Shown: positions 61,401 to 64,000 of the stretch, in pieces
How the letters are laid out: each line of letters opens with the position of its first letter
Numbering within the stretch: the stretch's first letter is position 1
Assembly (NCBI RefSeq): GCF_020905375.1
Contig: NZ_JAJJBU010000003.1
Location: 310,001 to 374,000 of the forward strand
From: Arthrobacter cryoconiti
Lineage (GTDB): Bacteria; Actinomycetota; Actinomycetes; Actinomycetales; Micrococcaceae
Direction of reading: 5' to 3'
Length of the DNA stretch: 64,000 nt
Made by a program: the position numbers and the translations under genes
Notes under the pieces: generated by a model
Seen by the model: only the letters and a program-made list of their open reading frames with translations
Databases searched by the model: none
What the model was told of the DNA's origin: nothing

Positions 61401-64000
61401 GCGGAAGGTGGCGATCGATGTCCTGCTCAATGATGCGGACCCCGACGGCGGCCAGCTGGCAGTGGTCAAGGACGGCTTCAATGGGCCAGCGGAAATGGCG
61501 CCGTCTGTGACTGCCACGGGACGTGTAGTGGTCACCTCGCCGAAGGAACCGGGCACCGCCACCATGATGTACACGGCGACTGACAAATTTGGTGCAACGG
61601 CCACCGGGAATATCCGCATGACTGTAACCCCTGATGCGCCGCTGCGCGCACCCATCGCCCGTGATGACAGGGTCACCGTGGCGCAGACTTTGGGGAAGAA
61701 CACTGTGGATGTCCCCGTGCTGGAAAACGACGAGGACCCCGACGGCGTCACCGATGATCTGAGCGTCAAGCTGGCGCCAGTTCCCGGGGCAACCGCACCG
61801 GATGCCACTGTCTCCGCCAAGGGTGTAGTGCGGGTGGCCCTTAGCCCGGTAGAGCAGATGATTCCCTACACGGTCACAGATGTGGATGGCCAAACAGCTA
61901 CAGCCGTCATTTGGGTACCAGGACAGGGGAAGCAGTATCCGGTTCTGGCCAAGACCGATGTCATCAAAGTCGTGGCTGGACAATCCGCCACCTTGAACCT
62001 TGCCGATTACGTCAAGGTGCGCGATGGCCGCAAACCACGCCTGACGCAGGCCTCAAAGATCACGTTGCTAGGTGCCAGTGCCGATAACGTCATTGTTGGT
62101 GACGGTGCGGGTATCAAGTACGCAGCCAACCTTTCCTTCTTTGGGCCCGGTTCCATAACCTTTGAAGTCACTGACGGTTCCGGGCCGGATGATCCTGATG
62201 GCCTGAAGTCGACGTTGACAGTCATGACGCAGGTGGAGAAGGCGCCGGATGCTGCCATCAATACTCCGCCCACTTTCAGGGGCACTACGGTAGATGTGCC
62301 GCAGGCGGAAACTGTCACCCAAAACCTTGCGCCACTGGCTACCGACCCTGACCCGGGCGAGCAAGAGAAGCTCAAGTTCGCCATGGCAGGGTCAGTCCCC
62401 GCAGGATTCAAGGTGTCGCTGGAAGGCACCGTGCTCACGATCTCCCAAGCTAGTGGCACCAAAGTAGGTCAGCAGGCAACAGTCCAAGTCTCCGTCACTG
62501 ATGGGAAGAACCCGGCGGTGACCACAGACGTTCTGCTGAACGCCATCTCGTCTTCCAAACCGCTGACTGTGGCCAACGACGACGTTGTTTCAGACGCGCA
62601 CGCTGGCCGTGCTGAGGTGATCAAGGTGCTGACAAACGACGTCAACCCGTTCCCGGACACGCCTCTTAAAGTGGTGGGAACTTCCGTTGAAACCGGTAGC
62701 GCCGGCATCAGCGTTTCCAACAATGCTGACTCTGTCACAGTGAACTCCGATGAAAACTACAAGGGCACAGTTGTGGTGCGGTACGTGGTGGAGGACAAGA
62801 CAGCGGATCAAGCCCGCTACGCCAACGGCCGTATCCGCATCACCATCAAGGGCAAGCCTGATGCTCCGTCCAAACCGCAGGTAGTGGAGGAGAAGGACCA
62901 GTCGGTGCTGTTGTCCTGGACTTCCCCGGCGGATAACGGCTCACCCATTAGCAAATACACCGTGGCCTGGGCTGGTGGTTCGCAGGACTGCGGCACCAAC
63001 ACGTGCACCATCACCGGTTTGAAGAACGCCTTACCGTACAAATTCACTGTCACTGCCACGAACGACGTCGGCACCTCCGCGGCGTCGGCGGCGTCGGCTA
63101 CCGCTACCCCTGACCGTATACCCGATGCTCCCAACGCACCGGTGGCGAAGTTTGGCGATAAGGAAGTGGCACTGACTTGGAACACTCCGGTGGGTGAGTT
63201 CTCCGCCGTGAAGTCCTACAACGTGCAGATCTCTCCCGCCCCGGCAGGACAAAATGGGCAAAAGACTGCCGTGGTGGGCAATAGCCTCACGTGGACCGGG
63301 CTGACCAATGGCACCGCCTATCAATTCCGTGTGCAGGCTGTGAACAACGCACCGAAACCCTCAGAGTGGGGTAAATATTCGGCCTCCGAAATCCCTGCCG
63401 GAATTCCGGCAGCTCCCGGTGCCCCCACGGTGACTGCAGCACCGGCGTCCGGCGGTAACACTCAAGTAACGGTCTCTTGGGGTGAGCCGTTCACTAACGG
63501 GGACGCTATCAGTGCCTATGTGCTGGAAGTTTCGGGTGGTGGGCAGGCTACCCGCACAATTACGACCTCCGCCACGACTCAAGCCGTCAGTATCAACAAC
63601 TCCACCGCCAGCTACCAGTTCCGCGTCAATGCCAAAAATAAGGCAGGCACCAGCGCTTACGGACCGCTGTCCGCTCCGCAACGGGCAGTGGGCAAAGTGG
63701 GGATGATGGCAGCACCAGGGCTAACAATTCAAAATACGTCCGGAGCCGGTGGCGCTGTTCAGGTCACGTATTCGCCATTGGGCGAGAACCAGCTTGATGG
63801 TTACGCTGCCAGTGAGGTTACGTACTGCGTGAAGCTCTCCTCCCAAGCTTCTGAGCAGTGCGGAGTGGCTTCTGGCACCACGCTGGCTAGTCCAAACAAT
63901 GTGGATGTTTTCGCCACGGTGCGAGCCATTGGTTCAGCGGCCGGAAAACAGTCAGGTGGTGACGCCTCCCCGGCGTCTACCACCGTGCACCCCTACGGTG
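58441..64000 (+). CDS. Giant membrane-anchored Ig-like/FN3-repeat protein (3' partial)
   Basis: The frame is open from the ATG at 58441 to the window end, at least 1853 residues. Residues 17-36 form one membrane anchor (SGISVVAAVVVGGAIIYPG). Residues ~40-390 look like a beta-propeller (DGSVWVTNRSAGLVGHLNDQ and similar strands). From ~396 about eleven Ig-like/cadherin-like repeats of ~96 residues follow, each opening with a PP-A-D motif and NDxDPDG, e.g. VLFNDSDPDGDVL, where acidic residues could bind calcium. From ~1473 at least three FN3 domains follow (GKPDAPSKPQVV, DRIPDAPNAPVA, IPAAPGAPTV). It is a long extracytoplasmic stalk. In related actinobacteria such genes precede MoxR-type ATPase and DUF58 genes; that is recalled and not visible here. 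GGAAGAG precedes the ATG. Confidence 0.9.
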   Translation, partial: MALLDWTTRHTRRTVAKISGISVVAAVVVGGAIIYPGFTTADVSLNDGSVWVTNRSAGLVGHLNDQSKVLDGGFGATATNFDILQNAGNVFVSDAGGSLLSPVDVPLMSVASETNLGGGKQAAQGTNVVALTDSGTGKVWALSAAAVPSFSDKTSPTILSGLETPVTVVAPDDTVYTVDAKSGELVTTTVDGTGKVATQDRVKVDALAGQKDIQLTVAGNEPVAFSPALGKLFLPGNKQIDVPGAAGAVLAQPTADGNFVALETTKGLLRQPLDGSAAKTVELGGTGKPIAPVVQGDCIHAAWSGANKYLHSCAGSGDLVDISKATGQSSFVFRKNRDVVVLNDVNGGSVWLVNQNMLLVNNWDDLKTDLKNAENSDKESADPNVVNTLPDRTKPNRPPTAEPDSFGVRAGKTTILPVLFNDSDPDGDVLTAEPPAKDPEVGAVQSIYGGTGLQINVAAGKTGSSTFNYTANDGRGGTAQGAVAVRVAPASENSAPKPMRQSTMVVESGQSMSQNILSDWIDPDGDDIFLVGAVPGDSTATIKTSPDGELKYTDDGESSGIKTVTVSVSDGQLVTDEQIKVNVKAAGNVPPVANADFFKAVVGQPVVLAPLKNDQDPAGGTLRLASVAKPANATLSAIADNGTLSFTSSVPGPVYMEYQVTNGPMSATGLIRVDVVAQGNAGAPVAVKDVALLPAGGTVLVDVLGNDEDPAGGVLVVQSVATLAGSPISAAIIDRHIVKLTDERGLNANTSLKYTISNGSATATGEISVIRIPAPEKLLPPRAEADSAIVRAGDIVSIPVLANDVDPNGEVLKNPTVVEAPDPALGQLFTDQNQLRFIAGPTAKTVTGVYKVANSSGQFDSATVTITIVAADPEHNLPPAPKNLTGRVIAGDQVKIAVPLVGIDPDGDSVELVGLDKAPTLGTAQIANGWIYYTAAGSSSGTDTFTYRVRDRLGAEAVASVNVGIAPPLAVNNPPVTADDFITIRPGRKVAIDVLLNDADPDGGQLAVVKDGFNGPAEMAPSVTATGRVVVTSPKEPGTATMMYTATDKFGATATGNIRMTVTPDAPLRAPIARDDRVTVAQTLGKNTVDVPVLENDEDPDGVTDDLSVKLAPVPGATAPDATVSAKGVVRVALSPVEQMIPYTVTDVDGQTATAVIWVPGQGKQYPVLAKTDVIKVVAGQSATLNLADYVKVRDGRKPRLTQASKITLLGASADNVIVGDGAGIKYAANLSFFGPGSITFEVTDGSGPDDPDGLKSTLTVMTQVEKAPDAAINTPPTFRGTTVDVPQAETVTQNLAPLATDPDPGEQEKLKFAMAGSVPAGFKVSLEGTVLTISQASGTKVGQQATVQVSVTDGKNPAVTTDVLLNAISSSKPLTVANDDVVSDAHAGRAEVIKVLTNDVNPFPDTPLKVVGTSVETGSAGISVSNNADSVTVNSDENYKGTVVVRYVVEDKTADQARYANGRIRITIKGKPDAPSKPQVVEEKDQSVLLSWTSPADNGSPISKYTVAWAGGSQDCGTNTCTITGLKNALPYKFTVTATNDVGTSAASAASATATPDRIPDAPNAPVAKFGDKEVALTWNTPVGEFSAVKSYNVQISPAPAGQNGQKTAVVGNSLTWTGLTNGTAYQFRVQAVNNAPKPSEWGKYSASEIPAGIPAAPGAPTVTAAPASGGNTQVTVSWGEPFTNGDAISAYVLEVSGGGQATRTITTSATTQAVSINNSTASYQFRVNAKNKAGTSAYGPLSAPQRAVGKVGMMAAPGLTIQNTSGAGGAVQVTYSPLGENQLDGYAASEVTYCVKLSSQASEQCGVASGTTLASPNNVDVFATVRAIGSAAGKQSGGDASPASTTVHPYG

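Overview
The window reads as chromosomal DNA of a fairly high-GC actinobacterium, most likely Micrococcaceae (Arthrobacter-like). The signs are a DUF222/HNH endonuclease with collagen-like repeats, an AccD5/AccE/BirA/PH-domain block, an LpdA-type quinone reductase, a polyphosphate glucokinase, frequent GTG starts and large Ig/FN3 surface proteins. No tRNA, rRNA, insertion sequence, phage gene or CRISPR array was recognised. Family names rest on motif recognition, not on database searches.

Layout. 0-10.3 kb is a signalling block: the end of a SulP transporter, two paralogous PAS histidine kinases (each beside a response regulator, one of which is a bare receiver), and a minus-strand run of a processive GT2 polysaccharide synthase, a GGDEF-EAL protein and an HPt-like protein whose phospho-accepting histidine is lost. 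10.4-26.4 kb is housekeeping and transport: mfd, deoC, a YeiH-type exporter with a divergent LysR gene, a YihY protein, phosphosugar mutase, purine nucleoside phosphorylase, LpdA and an MHS symporter. 26.4-29.9 kb holds accA3, a regulator/membrane-protein pair with a well-defined promoter, and maf. 30-44.5 kb is accessory: MMPL exporter with TetR, YbjQ, a dicarboxylate/amino acid symporter, a DUF885 hydrolase, an orphan fumarate-reductase-like flavoprotein, a metal P-type ATPase with a separate HMA chaperone, and a cysteine-bearing Crp/Fnr regulator divergent from a membrane-fused molybdenum oxidoreductase. 44.5-49.5 kb is accE-accD5 divergent from birA-PH-adenylate cyclase. 49.5-54.2 kb holds the DUF222 endonuclease, a cytoplasmic esterase and an unusual CoA-transferase. 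54.3-58.3 kb is an alpha-glucoside module (glucosidase, polyphosphate glucokinase, divergent ROK regulator). From 58.4 kb a giant membrane-anchored Ig/FN3 protein runs off the window.

How the genes work together. The 0-10 kb block looks like sensing feeding into c-di-GMP turnover and extracellular polysaccharide synthesis. AccA3, AccD5, AccE and BirA make and activate a biotin-dependent acyl-CoA carboxylase. The glucosidase releases glucose that PpgK phosphorylates. DeoC, PNP and the phosphosugar mutase form a (deoxy)nucleoside salvage theme. Several genes at 47-54.4 kb carry in-frame tandem expansions, suggesting slippage-driven protein variation.
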